Positions 1-7,784 of a DNA stretch of 64,000 nucleotides are shown here, in pieces. Origin of the DNA: UBA2112 sp964488555 (GTDB taxonomy: Bacteria > Patescibacteriota > Saccharimonadia > Saccharimonadales > Saccharimonadaceae); NCBI GenBank assembly GCA_964488555.1, contig CAZAUF010000001.1, forward strand, positions 62,001-126,000, in the 5' to 3' direction. The stretch's first letter is position 1. The number at the start of each line of letters is the position of its first letter. The translations under genes were made by a program, and so were the position numbers. The notes below the pieces were generated by a model that did no database searches, was not told where the DNA came from, and saw only the letters and a list, made by a program, of their open reading frames with translations.

Positions 1-139
1 GATTGTCAATTTTGTCTTGTTCGTGCAGGTCCATAATGACTTGGTGGCGATCACGCTCGAGCTGCTCAATAGCTTTCTTCAGCTCCTTCATGCCTTTCTT
101 GCTTAAGTAAATTGCTTCGGTTGTCATAGTTGTGTTCAT
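1..139 (-). CDS. GreA-like transcription elongation factor, N-terminal part
   Basis: Only the first 46 codons lie in the window; the gene runs off the left edge. The visible part starts with a short unstructured lead, then a lysine- and glutamate-rich helix beginning YLSKKGMKELKKAIEQLERD, which resembles the N-terminal coiled coil of GreA/GreB. That coiled coil reaches into the RNA polymerase secondary channel to rescue backtracked complexes. A strong AGGAGG site precedes the ATG at 139. The family call rests on the helix alone, because the C-terminal domain is outside the window. Confidence 0.55.
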   Translation of the reverse strand, partial: MNTTMTTEAIYLSKKGMKELKKAIEQLERDRHQVIMDLHEQDKIDN

Positions 140-240
140 GTGTTTTCACCCTCCTTTATGCGAATGAATTACGTTTTCCAGTATGCCGGATTATCCTGAG
201 AAAACAGTGAGATATCTCACATTTGCAGATTTTTTCAAAC

Positions 241-1239
241 CTACCTCTTAGCGAGAGGAAGTATGAAGGTGAATGTAGTGTCCTTTCCCCGAGCACTGCT
301 GACGGATAACTCACCTTTGTGTAGTGCGACAATTTCTTTTGCGAGCGCGAGACCCAGCCCTGCGCCACCATCATTGCGAGCTTCATTGACGCGATAGAAG
401 CGATCGAAGACGTGCGGCAAATCTTCGACAGCAATCCCCTGCCCTTTGTTGGTGATAGCAAATGCTGCGTTGCGCCCGTGTATTGAAAGTCTCGCCGTTA
501 TCTTGGTGCTTTTTGCACTATATTTGAGAGCGTTATCCACGAGAATGGTGACAAGCTCTTCGATGCTCGTTTGATTGCCTTTTACCACTGTAGGTTCGAT
601 AGGCGTATGGAGTACGATACGGCTAGCGTTCTTGTCATAACGCTGCACGACCTCCTCGACGACAGTATTCAGATCTATCGGTCCGAGCTCTAAACTGGTG
701 TAATCCATTTTTGATAGCTGGAGCAGTGTTTGCGATAGCGATGTCAGCTTATCTACTTCTTCCAGGTTGCTTTTGAGCAAGTCACGCATATCGGCTTTGG
801 ACAGTTTCGGATCGTTGATCGCCACTTCCAACTCGCTTTTCATGGCAGCAAGCGGTGTGCGCAGCTCATGGCTGGCATCGCTGGTAAACCGTGCCTGAGA
901 CTCATGCGACTCCTCAAGTTGACGTAATGTTCGGCGTGCAAGCAGATAACTAAGCGCGCCACCGCCACAAAGAATGAGCAGATTCACGTATATGAGCGTG
1001 ATCATAATATTGCGGTCGCTCACTGCACGTTGGTCGTTGCGATATGCAAGGAACTGTTGATCCCCTGGCTTGCTGAAAAAGCTGAAAATCGGTTGCTCGA
1101 ACTGACTTTGGAATGCTGTCAGTCGATCGCTAATCTCTGTCGTTGCTACCTGATAGATAGTGACACTAAACAAGATACTGATGCTCATCAGAATGAGCAG
1201 ATACCATCCGGTGAGTCGTAAGACTGCTGAGTGAAACAT
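241..1239 (-). CDS. Membrane sensor histidine kinase of a two-component system
   Basis: This is a 332-residue kinase. Two membrane segments (about residues 11-30 and 78-100) flank a short extracytoplasmic stretch of about 45 residues, followed by a HisKA dimerisation domain. The phospho-accepting His is near residue 124 in SDASHELRTPL. The HATPase_c domain has an N box (LVDNALKYS), an F box (HVFDRFYR) and a G2 box (GAGLGLALAKEI). The sensor loop is too small for a known ligand domain and the signal is unknown. It follows the response regulator gene with a 28-base gap, so the two form a co-transcribed pair. Confidence 0.9.
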   Translation of the reverse strand: MFHSAVLRLTGWYLLILMSISILFSVTIYQVATTEISDRLTAFQSQFEQPIFSFFSKPGDQQFLAYRNDQRAVSDRNIMITLIYVNLLILCGGGALSYLLARRTLRQLEESHESQARFTSDASHELRTPLAAMKSELEVAINDPKLSKADMRDLLKSNLEEVDKLTSLSQTLLQLSKMDYTSLELGPIDLNTVVEEVVQRYDKNASRIVLHTPIEPTVVKGNQTSIEELVTILVDNALKYSAKSTKITARLSIHGRNAAFAITNKGQGIAVEDLPHVFDRFYRVNEARNDGGAGLGLALAKEIVALHKGELSVSSARGKDTTFTFILPLAKR

Positions 1240-1267
1240 ATGCTAGTTATACGACCGCAGGCTGAGA

Positions 1268-1939
1268 TTAGGCTTCAATCTTGTAGCCAAAGCCGCGAAC
1301 GGTCTTGATGAGTTGCTTATCGAACGGCTCGTCAACCTTGGCGCGCAGGTATTTGATGTAAACTTCCACGGTGTTGAGTAAAATGTCTGCATCATAATCC
1401 CATACATGGGCGACGATAGTTTCTTTGCTGGAGGGTCGGCCTTGATTGCGCAAAAGGAACTCAAGCAATGCAAACTCTTTGCTGGTCAGATGAATTTCTT
1501 TGCCGCCTCGTGTTACGCGAAACGTCACTGTGTCGAGCTCCAAGTCGTCGGCTTTCAGAACGACACCCTTCTGTTCGGCTGGACGACGAAGCAGGGCGCG
1601 TACGCGCGCCAGCAACTCTGCGAGCGCGAATGGCTTTACGAGATAGTCATCGGCACCACTATCAAGTCCTTTCGTCTTGTCAGCGGTCGTCCCCAGTGCG
1701 GTCAGCAGAAGGACAGGCGTATGAATTTTTGCCTCGCGCATGGCTTTTATGATGCCCAAACCATCGTATTCTCCTGGGAGCATACGATCTATGATGGTGA
1801 GATCGTATGGTTCTGTTGTTGCCATAGCGTGGCCGTCATCACCATCGTATGCGACGTCAACGGCATAGTTCTCCTGCTCAAGTGCTCGTGCGACCGCTCG
1901 TGCGATCTTGTGCTCATCTTCGACTACAAGTATCCTCAT
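1268..1939 (-). CDS. OmpR/PhoB-type response regulator
   Basis: This 223-residue protein has an N-terminal receiver domain and a C-terminal winged helix. The receiver has acidic pocket residues in VVEDEH, the phospho-acceptor Asp near residue 51 in IIDRMLPGE, and the conserved Lys in DYLVKPFAL. The effector domain ends with the usual VRGFGYKIE hairpin. It is the first gene of the pair with the kinase downstream, so the kinase presumably phosphorylates it and it then controls transcription. Its ATG lies 6 bases after a TATAAT, with no clear Shine-Dalgarno site. Confidence 0.93.
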   Translation of the reverse strand: MRILVVEDEHKIARAVARALEQENYAVDVAYDGDDGHAMATTEPYDLTIIDRMLPGEYDGLGIIKAMREAKIHTPVLLLTALGTTADKTKGLDSGADDYLVKPFALAELLARVRALLRRPAEQKGVVLKADDLELDTVTFRVTRGGKEIHLTSKEFALLEFLLRNQGRPSSKETIVAHVWDYDADILLNTVEVYIKYLRAKVDEPFDKQLIKTVRGFGYKIEA

Positions 1940-1945
1940 ACTCTT

Positions 1946-1951
1946 ATTATA
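1946..1951 (-). promoter_or_regulatory. -10 element of the response regulator-kinase operon (leaderless type)
   Basis: A perfect TATAAT on the minus strand ends 6 bases before the ATG at 1939. Transcription would begin at or next to the start codon. No good -35 is visible. Confidence 0.5.
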
Positions 1952-1979
1952 CTCCCTTTTCCTGATGGAAATCTTAATC

Positions 1980-2306
1980 TCAGTTTGTTTGCAGCGATGG
2001 GTACTTGGTACTCCAAGTCTGCATGGTTTGCAGAATTGGCATCAAATCACGACCCTTGTCGGTCAGTTGGTAGACAGAGCGGCTGCTTTCTTCTGATGGG
2101 TGTTTGACGATTATCCCCTCTGCTTCCAACTGCTCCAAGCGCGCACAGAGCGTTCGGGGGTTGATGCCGCCGACCAAATCTTGTATTTGGCAAAAACGGA
2201 CTGATTCTTCATTGATAAAATACCGCAAAAGCTGCGGAGTCCATTTGTTGCCGAGTATAGCCGTGGCACTATCGACACATCCGATCGTTTGTCGAGCTGT
2301 TTTCAT
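1980..2306 (-). CDS. HxlR-family winged-helix transcriptional regulator
   Basis: This 108-residue protein matches the HxlR family over its whole length. An early Cys (GCVDSA) is followed by ILGNKWTPQLLRYFI, then the recognition region GGINPRTLCARLEQLEAEGI and a wing ending in YQLTDKGRDLMPIL. Members are small DNA-binding repressors or activators, some of which sense electrophiles through the early Cys. The ATG at 2306 was chosen because family members start just before this helix; the open frame extends upstream but without similarity. An inverted repeat just upstream suggests autoregulation. Confidence 0.88.
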   Translation of the reverse strand: MKTARQTIGCVDSATAILGNKWTPQLLRYFINEESVRFCQIQDLVGGINPRTLCARLEQLEAEGIIVKHPSEESSRSVYQLTDKGRDLMPILQTMQTWSTKYPSLQTN

Positions 2307-2311
2307 GACAT

Positions 2312-2330
2312 TACTATACATTACATAGTA
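2312..2330. promoter_or_regulatory. Inverted repeat upstream of the HxlR gene, possible operator
   Basis: TACTAT and ATAGTA are arranged as a 6-7-6 inverted repeat, ending 5 bases before the HxlR start codon. HxlR proteins commonly bind such dyads at their own promoters. The role is inferred. Confidence 0.4.
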
Positions 2331-2341
2331 TTTTTTGGCAA

Positions 2342-3310
2342 CTACTTCGACTGAGGTAGCCATCCTAAACCACGCATGATGCCGTGATGGATTTTAGCGG
2401 TGACGCGTTCAGTTGACTCTATGGAATCCACCAACGCATCGCCAACGGTTTGTTGGACTTCGCTGAGTCGGCTATCTATATGCGCAGCAAATCGCAGTAG
2501 GTGCTGACGTCGTCCAGCAAAATAATGTTCAAACACGCGCTTTGCCTTGTCTGGATCCTTCGAGAGAAACTCTAGGTATCGCTGCAGGTCGTCCAAGCGT
2601 TGTATGACAAACCTTTCCTCGCTTGATAAAATTTTCATAACTGCGTCTGTGGTTGCGGTGATGTCGGTTGAGCCGTGCGGTAGCCGCTCTAGAGCGAGCT
2701 TACTGATGTCTTCGATGATTTTTTCTTCGCTTTCCGTCAGTATGGCACTTGAGTCTGCGAGTGCGACCGCGACGACCGCGAAATCGGGCTCGCCGGTGAC
2801 GACACGTGTTTGGAATACTCCGCCGTCGCGGTATTCCACTGTCGTCGCTTCGATAGCACGCTCCACCCTCCGACGCATTTTGGCCCCGAACTGTACAGGC
2901 GAGGAGCGCATAGCTTTTGTAGCAGCTTGTGCACTGAGTGCTTCATCGCTTATCGATTCGTCGTTGGTACCGATGATGATGTCGTGATATGCTGCCGCCA
3001 TGCCGACGACTTCGTAATCTTTGGTCTCAAAACTGACGTCGAAGTGCTCTTCGAATCGTTCAAGCCATGAAACGGCACGTTGGAATACTTCAAACGCATG
3101 CTCGTCATTGTGGTACGCGCGTCTGGTTGCATCAGTCTGTCCTCGACCGTACGTGTAGTATGCTTTTTCAAACGCAGCGACCATCAGGTTCACCGTGCGC
3201 TCGGGCAGTGTGATTGCTGGATGGGTTTGCTCTAAGAATTCGGTTATTTTCCGCGTGTAATCGGGTGGATTATTGCCGTGGTCGATTGACTCGTGTGATA
3301 GCTTTGCCAT
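2342..3310 (-). CDS. HD-superfamily metal-dependent hydrolase-like protein
   Basis: A 322-residue protein with a spaced metal-binding signature: YHNDEHAFEVF (about residues 68-78), AAAYHDIIIG, then VALADSSAI. This fits the H...HD...D pattern of the predicted HD phosphohydrolases (COG4339-like). Substrates are probably nucleotides or phosphate esters, but nothing here identifies them. The helical C-terminal third is unrecognised. The ATG at 3310 is preferred over an upstream start because AAGG lies just before it and the extra residues are basic and unlike the family. Confidence 0.65.
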   Translation of the reverse strand: MAKLSHESIDHGNNPPDYTRKITEFLEQTHPAITLPERTVNLMVAAFEKAYYTYGRGQTDATRRAYHNDEHAFEVFQRAVSWLERFEEHFDVSFETKDYEVVGMAAAYHDIIIGTNDESISDEALSAQAATKAMRSSPVQFGAKMRRRVERAIEATTVEYRDGGVFQTRVVTGEPDFAVVAVALADSSAILTESEEKIIEDISKLALERLPHGSTDITATTDAVMKILSSEERFVIQRLDDLQRYLEFLSKDPDKAKRVFEHYFAGRRQHLLRFAAHIDSRLSEVQQTVGDALVDSIESTERVTAKIHHGIMRGLGWLPQSK

Positions 3311-3384
3311 GGTGACCTTGTATCTATATTTTATCATGCGCACACGCAAGCAGGTGGTCGATATGACCGTCTGTATACACGCGG

Positions 3385-4392
3385 TTACTGCAATGCAATA
3401 GGATTTTCGGTTCTGTCTTCGCGAGGCAGTGCAGCCATGAGGGCGTCGACAAAATTGAGTACCTGCTCAGGATTGATCGTGTACTCTGATACAGTAGGTA
3501 GCACTTCGTCTTTACATTGTAGCTCACTACGAAATGCATTGGCTTCCGCGTTGAAAAGTCGGTTGATTTTTATCCAGTCAGTGCCTGATATAATATGCGG
3601 AACCTCTTCTTGGAAATAAAAAATATGAGTCCATCCGAGTCCATAGTCCATCATGTGACCAATCATGTACCACTCGCATTTATTTTCCGGTGGAAATACG
3701 CTTTTTTCCGAAGGACTAGACTCGATGAGGCGACGCAGTAGATACGGGGGCTTATATCCACACTCAATAAACTCAGCAGCGGTCGATCTATCTTTTGCAG
3801 TTTTGATAGTTAATTTTTCGACGCCCCCATCTTTAAAATCAAGCGAAATATGGAGGTCGCGTTTGTGTGGCTTGCTGCGGCGGCTGTATGCGACTTCCAG
3901 TCCAAGGGCTTCGTTGTATTTGTCGTGCGACGTATACCTTGCAGAGAAAAACACGTTCGTAGGCAGTCCCCTAAGTGTTTGGACGGCCTGCCATGTGTCT
4001 ACACCTTCCGATTTCCACCTAGGAAGTTTCTTGGCATGCTGGATATGTGCATTCACACCGGCGACGTAGGGTGCGAACAAATCGGTAAATGCTTGCTTGA
4101 GCGCGACGACGTTTTCAATTCCTTCGGGTGACGTCGGTACTACAGATACATCCTGCCGCCGTGCTATATCGTCAAAAGCGACGCGGGCTATTTCCGTGCT
4201 TGTGCTGACAGGCAAAAGTTCCTCGTCTACAAGCGACTCGTCGGTATTGGGAATGGTGACCGCTTCGGCTGGCTCAGGTTCTGCCGACTCGCGGGCGGGT
4301 AGTTCAAAATCGCCATGAGCAGCCACCCACAGTGCCATCGCACCAAGCACGACTTCTCTACCCGGTTGGCCGGACTGTTCGATTTGCTCCAT
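3385..4392 (-). CDS. Unrecognised 335-residue protein, start possibly lost to a nonsense change
   Basis: I recognise no family. The first 90 residues are acidic and low in complexity; the rest looks globular, with many aromatic residues (for example CEWYMIGHMMDYGLGW). No signal peptide or membrane segment is seen. The first usable ATG, at 4392, has no ribosome binding site. In the same frame, ATGs at 4440 and 4434 sit 7-13 bases after a TAATGT element but are cut off by TAA at 4426-4428. Changing that TAA to AAA would give a natural N-terminus (MAKKNDSQKALAYC). The gene may be broken or start internally. Confidence 0.6.
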   Translation of the reverse strand: MEQIEQSGQPGREVVLGAMALWVAAHGDFELPARESAEPEPAEAVTIPNTDESLVDEELLPVSTSTEIARVAFDDIARRQDVSVVPTSPEGIENVVALKQAFTDLFAPYVAGVNAHIQHAKKLPRWKSEGVDTWQAVQTLRGLPTNVFFSARYTSHDKYNEALGLEVAYSRRSKPHKRDLHISLDFKDGGVEKLTIKTAKDRSTAAEFIECGYKPPYLLRRLIESSPSEKSVFPPENKCEWYMIGHMMDYGLGWTHIFYFQEEVPHIISGTDWIKINRLFNAEANAFRSELQCKDEVLPTVSEYTINPEQVLNFVDALMAALPREDRTENPIALQ

Positions 4393-4486
4393 GCAGTACG
4401 CCAGGGCTTTTTGTGAGTCGTTTTTTTAAGCCATTGTCATAGTTGTTACATTACATCATTTTTCTATATAAAATGCAATACTGTGA

Positions 4487-4492
4487 TATGAT
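4487..4492 (+). promoter_or_regulatory. Extended -10 of tgt (leaderless type)
   Basis: TATGAT preceded by TGA ends 7 bases before the tgt ATG at 4500. No Shine-Dalgarno site is present. Confidence 0.4.
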
Positions 4493-4499
4493 TTTACAG

Positions 4500-5708
4500 A
4501 TGAGCGATAGTCTTCAATTTAAGATCCATCAGCGTCTGGACGGTGCGTTAGCCCGTACGGGTACGATTACGACGCCGCATGGAACCATAGAGACGCCGGC
4601 GTTTATACCCGTGGGCACGCAGGCGGCGATGAAGGCGATGACGCCCGAACAGCTGAAGGGTGTTGGCGCGCAAGCGATGCTGGTCAATGCGTATCATCTG
4701 TATTTACGCCCTGGGCACGATGTGATAGACGAAGCTGGCGGGGTTAACCAGTTTATGAATTGGGACAAGCCGACATTCAGCGACAGTGGCGGGTTTCAAG
4801 TGATGAGCCTGGGCGTCGGGTTCAAAAAGGTCGTGGACATGACAGGTGACCGCGCCGAAAACGTGACGCGCAAAAAGGACAAACTCGCATTTATTTCTGA
4901 TGATGGGGTGCGATTCAAATCTCATCTTGACGGCAGTATGCACATGTTTACGCCCGAGCTCTCCATGCAGATACAGCATGGTATCGGTGCCGACATCACG
5001 TTTGCGTTTGACGAGCTGACGACGCTGCACCATGACTACGATTATCAGGTCGAATCACTCGACAGGCGAACCCATCCGTGGGCAGTACGCAGTTTGGTTG
5101 AGCATCAGCGGCTCAACGCTGAACGGTCACACCGACCGCCACAGGCGTTATTTGGCGTGGTGCAAGGTGCCGATCACGAAGATTTACGTCGTAAGTCTGC
5201 CAAATTCCTCGGCGACATGGACTTTGATGGCTACGGTATCGGTGGCGCGCTGAGAAAAGAATTCATTGGCGACATCGTGCGCTGGACCTGCGAAGAACTG
5301 CCGGACTACAAGCCGCGACACATGCTCGGCATCAGCGAGCCCGACGATATATTCGCTTGTATCGAAAACGGTGCCGATACCTTTGACTGCGTCTCCCCTG
5401 CCCGCGTGGGGCGAAATGGTGCGTTGTATACGAAGCGTGGCAGGGTCAATATCACCCGCGCGCAGTACGCTCGCGACTTCACGCCGTTTGACGCTGACTG
5501 CGACTGCTATTCATGTCAGAACTACACCTCAGCATACTTGCATCATTTGTTCAAAGCCGACGAAATCCTGGCCAAGACACTCGCCACGATCCACAACGAG
5601 CGGTTCATCGTCCGCCTGGTAGATGACATCCGCGCGTCCATAGCTGACGGCACATTCTACAACTTCAAAAAATCCTTCCTCTCTGTCTACTACTCTAAAA
5701 AGGTCTAA
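4500..5708 (+). CDS. tgt: Queuine/preQ1 tRNA-guanine transglycosylase
   Basis: This 402-residue protein exchanges guanine 34 for a 7-deazaguanine base in tRNAs with GUN anticodons. Visible family marks are SDSGGFQVMSLG with the base-recognition Asp, GVVQGA, the GIGGAL segment, the nucleophile region DTFDCVSPARVGRNGALYT, and the zinc site CDCYSCQNYTSAYLHHL. Length is normal. The ATG at 4500 was chosen because homologues begin there and a -10 element lies just upstream. No queuosine biosynthesis genes are nearby, so the organism may salvage the base. The stop codon is inside the terminator stem. Confidence 0.95.
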   Translation: MSDSLQFKIHQRLDGALARTGTITTPHGTIETPAFIPVGTQAAMKAMTPEQLKGVGAQAMLVNAYHLYLRPGHDVIDEAGGVNQFMNWDKPTFSDSGGFQVMSLGVGFKKVVDMTGDRAENVTRKKDKLAFISDDGVRFKSHLDGSMHMFTPELSMQIQHGIGADITFAFDELTTLHHDYDYQVESLDRRTHPWAVRSLVEHQRLNAERSHRPPQALFGVVQGADHEDLRRKSAKFLGDMDFDGYGIGGALRKEFIGDIVRWTCEELPDYKPRHMLGISEPDDIFACIENGADTFDCVSPARVGRNGALYTKRGRVNITRAQYARDFTPFDADCDCYSCQNYTSAYLHHLFKADEILAKTLATIHNERFIVRLVDDIRASIADGTFYNFKKSFLSVYYSKKV

Positions 5709-5735
5709 CCTTTTGAAAAGGTTAGACCTTTTTAG
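5696..5735 (+). terminator. Intrinsic terminator of tgt, identical to the one after folA
   Basis: The stem AAAAAGGTCTAACC pairs with GGTTAGACCTTTTT through a short TTTTGAAAA loop. It starts inside the last codons of tgt. The 40 bases are identical to 41727-41766. Confidence 0.85.
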
Positions 5736-5757
5736 AGGTTTTTTGGATAATTATTCT

Positions 5758-5794
5758 AAAAAAGACTGAAGCCCGCTAGACGCGGAGCTTCAGT
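5758..5794 (-). terminator. Intrinsic terminator for the 118-residue protein gene
   Basis: On the minus strand, ACTGAAGC and CCGC pair with GCGG and GCTTCAGT (one bulged T), followed by CTTTTTT. Confidence 0.75.
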
Positions 5795-5833
5795 GTGATG
5801 CTCGACGCGCCCAGCGGGCTCTGTGGTTATCGA

Positions 5834-6190
5834 TTAGCGTTTGGTGAATTCGTATTTATTGTTGAATACTGTACCCGACTCCAATCCGTAGCGACCGGCG
5901 TTCATCATGACACCGAACGTAATTTCCATGTGGTGTACACTAGGATGACGCGACTCCAGGAACACTGAGAATACTTCACCGGGCTGCTTTGTCGCTGCGA
6001 CTCTTTGCGCGCATTCGAGAATCTGCGTCGCGATCGCGGACGAGTCGTCCGTTTCGGTAAAGACATTCCGATCATCAGTCTGGTAAACTTCGCTGATGTC
6101 TTCGGCTAGTTCTCCATCTTCTCGGACAACTACGTCTGGAGTGGCCGTATCGGCACTTCGCTTCGTTCGCTTCCACCATCTTAAGGACAT
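5834..6190 (-). CDS. Unrecognised small cytosolic protein, 118 residues
   Basis: No known family is recognised. The protein starts with a basic, tryptophan-rich stretch (MSLRWWKRTKR), continues with an acidic linker and ends with a compact region (SRHPSVHHMEITFGVMMN) that could be a small alpha/beta fold. The ATG at 6190 was chosen because GGAAGGAAAG lies just before it; the longer frame upstream has no site. It has its own terminator downstream. Confidence 0.6.
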   Translation of the reverse strand: MSLRWWKRTKRSADTATPDVVVREDGELAEDISEVYQTDDRNVFTETDDSSAIATQILECAQRVAATKQPGEVFSVFLESRHPSVHHMEITFGVMMNAGRYGLESGTVFNNKYEFTKR

Positions 6191-6271
6191 TGTCTTTCCT
6201 TCCAATCCGTGACAGACAATCCATGTAATTATCGCAACGAAGGGTGGGTATCGCAAGCATAACAAGCATGG

Positions 6272-6277
6272 TACTAT
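6272..6277 (+). promoter_or_regulatory. Extended -10 for the small membrane protein at 6284 (leaderless type)
   Basis: TACTAT preceded by TGG ends 6 bases before the ATG. No ribosome binding site is seen. Confidence 0.4.
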
Positions 6278-6283
6278 AGGTGT

Positions 6284-6580
6284 ATGTATACGGCGTTGAT
6301 TCTCACCCACATTCTTTGTATGGTAGCTTCGATGGTATTGGTGCCAACGGCTATCCTGCTCGCACTTCGTGGTATCCGTACTTCTATGAAAATCGCGACG
6401 ATAGGTTTTGTCACCGCAGGTACCGGCTTTATGACCGGTGTCATCATGCTAGTAAGCAATCCACTACTGACCGAGTGTGTCATCCTGACTAGCTATCTTG
6501 CCGCTGTCATTTCCGTCTATGCGTTTGGCTTTGGCTGGGGTGTTGAGTCGAGGGCTCGCCTGCTCAAGTCGCATAGCTAG
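6284..6580 (+). CDS. Small membrane protein with three predicted helices
   Basis: This 98-residue protein has hydrophobic segments at about residues 5-27, 37-58 and 64-85, then a short basic tail. It resembles small DUF420/CtaG-like or cytochrome-associated membrane proteins only in general shape, and no specific family is claimed. It lies upstream of the AI-2E-type transporter in the same direction, but that gene has its own -10 element. Confidence 0.6.
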   Translation: MYTALILTHILCMVASMVLVPTAILLALRGIRTSMKIATIGFVTAGTGFMTGVIMLVSNPLLTECVILTSYLAAVISVYAFGFGWGVESRARLLKSHS

Positions 6581-6600
6581 TCAAGCTGTGATGATTCAGG

Positions 6601-6606
6601 TATACT
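6601..6606 (+). promoter_or_regulatory. -10 of the AI-2E family gene (leaderless type)
   Basis: TATACT ends 8 bases before the ATG at 6615. No Shine-Dalgarno site is visible. Confidence 0.45.
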
Positions 6607-6614
6607 GAAGCATA

Positions 6615-7745
6615 ATGAAAGTCCGCATCGAGATCGATACGAAAACCTTTGTGCGTTTCTGGCTGGTCGTCGCTGGCTTTTTGGCTATAGCGGCACTCGT
6701 ATATGGCGCACGTCAGGCACTCATTATACTGGGTGCCGCGTTCTTTTTGGCACTAGCATTGAACCGTCCGGTGAGCGCGCTCGCTAGTGTATTGCCTGGC
6801 AAAAGTCGTATTGGCGGTACTGCCATCGCGTATGTCGTGGTGGTTGGTCTATTGGGTATGTTTCTATCGTTCGTGGTACCTCCTATCATCGAGCAGACCG
6901 CACGCGTCGTCGGATCACTTCCTGCAGTGGTGGATCAGGTCCAGACACAGTGGGACGGCTTGAACAGGCTTGCGCAGCACTACGGGCTCGAAGCACAGCT
7001 ACACCAGGCACTTGACTCGGTAAAGGACAACGCCACCGCATGGGCAGCGAGTCTGGGCAGCAACGCGCTTTCCAGTGTCGGGTCGCTACTGAGCTTTATG
7101 ACGAGTCTACTGCTTGTGTTGGTATTGTCGTTTTTGATGCTCGTGGAAGCACCGCGTTGGTTGGCGAATATCTGGAGTGTCTATGATGACGAAGAAAAGA
7201 TGAAGGCACATCGAAGCCTGGCTACGCGCATGTACAATGTAGTGACAGGCTATGTAACTGGACAGCTGGCTGTGTCGGGTATTGGAGCATTCTTCGCCGG
7301 ACTGACGGTGTTTATCCTCAGTCTTATATTTGATATACCTTCCAACTTGGCTCTGCCAGCAGCGGCTATATCATTCCTGTTGTCGCTCATCCCTATGTTT
7401 GGTGCGACCATCGGCGGCGTGTTGATATGTCTGCTACTTGCGTTCAATGATTTGTCGGCCGCAGTCGTGTTCGCGATTTACTTCGTGGTGTATCAGCAGA
7501 TCGAAAACAACTTCGTTTCTCCTGCTATACAGTCCAAGACTGTCGAATTGTCAGCCCTTGCTATCTTGGGATCAGTAACTATCGGTTTGTATCTGTTTGG
7601 CATCGCTGGTGGTATCATCTCCATACCGATAGCTGGTTGTATAAAAGTTTTGCTTGAAGATTATTTTGATCGCGCCAAAAAGAAGCGTGTCAAAAACGAA
7701 AAGCCGCTCCATAAACTCGTCAAGAAAATACAAGAAAGCACCTAG
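6615..7745 (+). CDS. AI-2E family (PerM/TqsA-type) membrane transporter
   Basis: This 376-residue protein has about eight membrane segments in the family layout: two at the N-terminus (residues 10-55), one near 70-90, a soluble helical region of about 60 residues (about 95-150), then the C-terminal membrane domain with FLLSLIPMFGATIGG and the conserved QQIENNFVSPAIQ segment. Members export autoinducer-2, sodium/protons or other small molecules; the substrate cannot be read here. The C-terminus is lysine-rich and cytoplasmic. A strong bidirectional hairpin follows the stop. Confidence 0.88.
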   Translation: MKVRIEIDTKTFVRFWLVVAGFLAIAALVYGARQALIILGAAFFLALALNRPVSALASVLPGKSRIGGTAIAYVVVVGLLGMFLSFVVPPIIEQTARVVGSLPAVVDQVQTQWDGLNRLAQHYGLEAQLHQALDSVKDNATAWAASLGSNALSSVGSLLSFMTSLLLVLVLSFLMLVEAPRWLANIWSVYDDEEKMKAHRSLATRMYNVVTGYVTGQLAVSGIGAFFAGLTVFILSLIFDIPSNLALPAAAISFLLSLIPMFGATIGGVLICLLLAFNDLSAAVVFAIYFVVYQQIENNFVSPAIQSKTVELSALAILGSVTIGLYLFGIAGGIISIPIAGCIKVLLEDYFDRAKKKRVKNEKPLHKLVKKIQEST

Positions 7746-7750
7746 CAGGC

Positions 7751-7779
7751 AATAATCCCGGTCCTGGACCGGGATTATT
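7751..7779. terminator. Bidirectional terminator between the AI-2E gene and cysS
   Basis: AATAATCCCGGTCC pairs perfectly with GGACCGGGATTATT between two converging genes. Confidence 0.75.
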
Positions 7780-7784
7780 CGTTA

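Noticed and set aside
1406..2107. 233-codon plus-strand frame
   Set aside because: It is antisense to the response regulator and HxlR genes and has low-complexity, Cys-rich content typical of a shadow frame.
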